Source of the DNA: Rhizobium sp. Q54
Lineage (GTDB): Bacteria; Pseudomonadota; Alphaproteobacteria; SMXQ01
Assembly: GCA_945861615.1 (NCBI GenBank)
Contig: CAMAVH010000006.1
Location: forward strand, 1 to 48,755
Length of the DNA: 48,755 nucleotides
Reading direction: 5' to 3'
Positions within the stretch are counted from its first letter, which is position 1. Every line of letters begins with the position of its first letter. The position numbers were made by a program, and so were the translations under genes. The notes beneath the pieces were generated by a model that saw only the letters and a list, made by a program, of their open reading frames with translations, ran no database searches and was not told the DNA's origin. Below, piece by piece: positions 46,586-48,755 of this stretch.

Positions 46586-47359
46586 ATGCTGCTGACAATC
46601 GACTGCGGCAACACCAACACCGTCTTCGCCGTCTATGACGGCGACGTGCCGCGCGGCGAATGGCGCATCGCCAGCGACGCCCGCCGCACGGCGGACGAAT
46701 ATGCCGTCTGGCTCGTGCAGTTGATGAGCATGCAGGACCTGCGCCGCGAATATATCGACGGTGCGGTCATCGCTACCGTCGTGCCCGGCGCGCTGTTCGC
46801 GCTGAAGACATTGTGCCGCCGCTTTTTCGAGTCCGATCCCCTGGTGATCGGCGAGCCGGACGTGAAGCTCGGCATCAAGGTGCTGCTCGACAATCCGCAG
46901 GAGGTCGGCGCCGACCGCCTGGTCAATGCCGTGGCCGCCCATGCGCGCTATCCCGGCGACTTGATCCTGATTGATTTTGGTACGGCGACGACCTTCGATG
47001 TCGTCAACGCCAAGGGCGACTATGTCGGCGGCGCCATCGCGCCCGGCATCAATCTGTCGATCGAGGCGCTGCATATGGCGGCGGCGCAACTGCCGCGCAT
47101 CGGCGTCAAGCGCCCGGAGAAGGTCATCGGCAAATCGACCGTGCCAGCCATGCAGTCCGGCGTCTATTGGGGCTATGTCGGCCTCATCGAAGGTCTGGTC
47201 TCGCGCATGACGACCGAGATCGGCGCGAAGCCCACCGTCATCGCCACCGGCGGCCTCGCGCCCTTGTTCATGGACGCCACGCCCATCATCAATCACCTCG
47301 ACGCCGATCTGACCGTGCGCGGTTTGGTCGCCATTTGGCGAAAGAACAAAGCGAAATGA
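46586..47359 (+). CDS. coaX: Type III pantothenate kinase
   Basis: 257 residues from MLLTIDCGNTNTVFAVYDGD, starting 13 bp after birA. The ORF is open upstream in this frame, but that stretch overlaps birA. CoaX phosphorylates pantothenate, the first step of coenzyme A synthesis. ASKHA-fold motifs: the phosphate-binding DCGNTNTVF (6-14), GADRLVNAVAAHARYPG (about 109-125), the second phosphate motif LIDFGTATTFDVV (about 128-140) and GGAIAPGI. Its last bases overlap the start of rnj (ATGA). Confidence 0.97.
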   Translation: MLLTIDCGNTNTVFAVYDGDVPRGEWRIASDARRTADEYAVWLVQLMSMQDLRREYIDGAVIATVVPGALFALKTLCRRFFESDPLVIGEPDVKLGIKVLLDNPQEVGADRLVNAVAAHARYPGDLILIDFGTATTFDVVNAKGDYVGGAIAPGINLSIEALHMAAAQLPRIGVKRPEKVIGKSTVPAMQSGVYWGYVGLIEGLVSRMTTEIGAKPTVIATGGLAPLFMDATPIINHLDADLTVRGLVAIWRKNKAK

Positions 47360-48755
47360 AGTCCGTCAGCGTACCCGCGTCCGGAACTCCCGCCGACATC
47401 CTGCGCCAGCGCGAGGAGATCGCCGCCGTGCTGGCGGCAGCGAAGGAAGGTCTCGTCTATCTGCCGCTCGGCGGCGCCGGCGAGATCGGCATGAACATGT
47501 ATCTCTACGGCTGTAACGGCAAATGGCTGATGATCGAGTGCGGCATCGGCTTTGCCGACGAGAGCCTCCCGGGTCTCGATATCATCATGCCCAACCCGGC
47601 TTTCATCGCCGACAACGCCAAGGACCTGATCGCCATCGTGCTGACGCATGCGCACGAAGACCATCTCGGTTCGGTGGCGCATCTGTGGCGCAAGTTCCGC
47701 AAGCCGATCTACGCCACGCCCTTCGCCGCCGGTCTGTTGCGCGAGAAGCTCGGCGAGGCTGGGCTGCGCGACGAAGCCGAGGTGACGGAAGTCGCCACCG
47801 GCGACCGCATCAAGCTCGGTCCGTTCGACGTCGAGTTCGTCGCAGTGACCCATTCGATCCCCGAGCCGCAGGCGCTCGCCATCCGCACGCCGCACGGCAC
47901 GATTCTGCACACCGGCGATTGGAAAATCGATCCGCAGCCGTTGCTCGGCGACGTGACAGCGCAGGACCGCCTGCAGGCGATCGGCGACGAAGGTGTCGAT
48001 CTGCTGGTCTGCGATTCGACCAATGTCATGGTCCCGGGCGTCGCCGGCTCGGAAGCCGACGTGCGCGACAAGCTGGTCGAGGTGATCGGCCGCTACAAGC
48101 ACCGCGTCGCCGTCGCCTGTTTCGCGTCCAACGTGGCGCGCGTCGAATCGCTGGCCAAGGCTGGACTTGCCAACGGCCGCCGCGCGGCGCTGGTCGGCCG
48201 TTCGCTATGGCGCATGACGGAAGTGGCCTATGCTTGCGGTTACTTGCGCGATCTACCGCCCTTCCTGACCGAACATGACGTCGGCTATCTGCCGCGCAAC
48301 GAAGTTCTGCTGATCTGCACCGGCAGCCAGGGCGAGCAGGGCGCCGCCATGACGCGCATCGCCGCCAACGAGCACCCCCATATCGTGCTCGATACCGGCG
48401 ACGTGGTGCTGTTCTCCTCGCGCAAGATTCCCGGCAACGAAAAGCCGATTTACAAAACGCACAACCAACTGGCCCGGCGCGGCGTACAGATCGTCACTGA
48501 CCGCGACGAGTTCATCCATGTGTCGGGCCATCCGGCGCGCGACGAACTGAAGAAGATGTATGGCTGGATTCGTCCCAAGCTCGCCGTGCCGATGCATGGC
48601 GAGATGCGCCATCTCATCGAGCATGTCGCCTTTGCCGGCCTCATGGGCGTGCCGAACGCCAAGCTGGTGACGGACGGTCAAGCTCTGCGCGTCGCGCCCG
48701 GTCCGGCCGAGATCATCGGCGGCGTACCCTTCGGACGCCTCGGCCTCGACGGCAA
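47356..48755 (+). CDS. rnj: Ribonuclease J, 5' part (runs off the window)
   Basis: 466 codons are present; the family is about 550-560 residues, so the last ~90 are missing at the right edge. The start overlaps the coaX stop (ATGA). RNase J is a metallo-beta-lactamase/beta-CASP nuclease with 5'-3' exo- and endonuclease activity in rRNA maturation and mRNA decay. The metal motif THAHEDHLGS (97-106) is intact, as are HTGDWKIDP (about 195), CDSTNV, the beta-CASP segment (about 225-355; VACFASNVARVESLA, ICTGSQGEQGAAMTRIA) and HVSGHPARDELKKMYGWIRPKLAVPMHGEMRHL. This place after coaX is usual in Alphaproteobacteria. Confidence 0.96.
   Translation, partial: MKSVSVPASGTPADILRQREEIAAVLAAAKEGLVYLPLGGAGEIGMNMYLYGCNGKWLMIECGIGFADESLPGLDIIMPNPAFIADNAKDLIAIVLTHAHEDHLGSVAHLWRKFRKPIYATPFAAGLLREKLGEAGLRDEAEVTEVATGDRIKLGPFDVEFVAVTHSIPEPQALAIRTPHGTILHTGDWKIDPQPLLGDVTAQDRLQAIGDEGVDLLVCDSTNVMVPGVAGSEADVRDKLVEVIGRYKHRVAVACFASNVARVESLAKAGLANGRRAALVGRSLWRMTEVAYACGYLRDLPPFLTEHDVGYLPRNEVLLICTGSQGEQGAAMTRIAANEHPHIVLDTGDVVLFSSRKIPGNEKPIYKTHNQLARRGVQIVTDRDEFIHVSGHPARDELKKMYGWIRPKLAVPMHGEMRHLIEHVAFAGLMGVPNAKLVTDGQALRVAPGPAEIIGGVPFGRLGLDG

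Overview
The window is a stretch of a GC-rich (about 62-65 % by eye) alphaproteobacterial chromosome. Three gene orders support this: tig-clpP-clpX-lon-hupB, a complete 14-gene nuoA-N operon, and nuoN-birA-coaX-rnj. So do glnB-glnA, an HtrA-like protein and two TctC-type solute-binding proteins. A member of Rhodospirillales or a Bradyrhizobium/Reyranella-like lineage fits, but the sequence does not settle the genus. No IS element, prophage, integrase or CRISPR array was found.

Layout. 1-5.3 kb: the 5' end of parE (minus), a secreted protein made of two tandem copies of an unrecognised domain, a multi-pass membrane protein, then glnA and glnB (minus) behind a good sigma-54 promoter. An AT-rich intergenic region with palindromes and a DnaA box leads to tRNA-His. 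5.5-10 kb: a nitroreductase, an HtrA-type protein that has lost its catalytic triad, and a divergently transcribed membrane hybrid histidine kinase. 10.1-19.7 kb: catabolic genes comprising a fumarylacetoacetate-hydrolase (FAH) protein, an ACMSD-like amidohydrolase, two TctC-type periplasmic binding proteins, a three-gene set (FAD monooxygenase, second FAH protein, type I extradiol dioxygenase), a YCII-domain protein and a D-amino-acid dehydrogenase. 19.9-22.7 kb: the bifunctional NAD(P)HX repair enzyme, two small unrecognised genes and tRNA-Leu.

22.8-29.9 kb is the protein-quality block: trigger factor, ClpP, ClpX, Lon and the nucleoid protein HU. Lon has a convincing heat-shock (sigma-32) promoter. 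The trigger factor carries an unusual histidine-rich, repeat-encoded insertion. 29.9-31.1 kb holds tRNA-Val, an Asp/Glu-racemase-superfamily protein without the usual cysteines, and tRNA-Asp. 31.5-45.8 kb encodes all 14 subunits of NADH:quinone oxidoreductase in tightly packed order, with one possible micro-ORF between nuoI and nuoJ. 45.8 kb to the end holds birA, coaX and the first 466 codons of ribonuclease J, probably read through from the nuo operon.

How they work together. The dioxygenase operon looks like a meta-cleavage route: ring hydroxylation, extradiol cleavage, hydrolysis of the ring-fission product. The nearby FAH/amidohydrolase pair may act further down the same kind of pathway, and the TctC proteins may capture the carboxylate substrate. 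glnB/glnA, Complex I, biotin and CoA functions, Clp/Lon proteolysis and RNase J are housekeeping. I did not find a clearly new multi-gene system. The best candidates for new biology are the His-rich trigger factor, the inactive HtrA-like protein, the duplicated secreted protein and the cysteine-less racemase-like protein.
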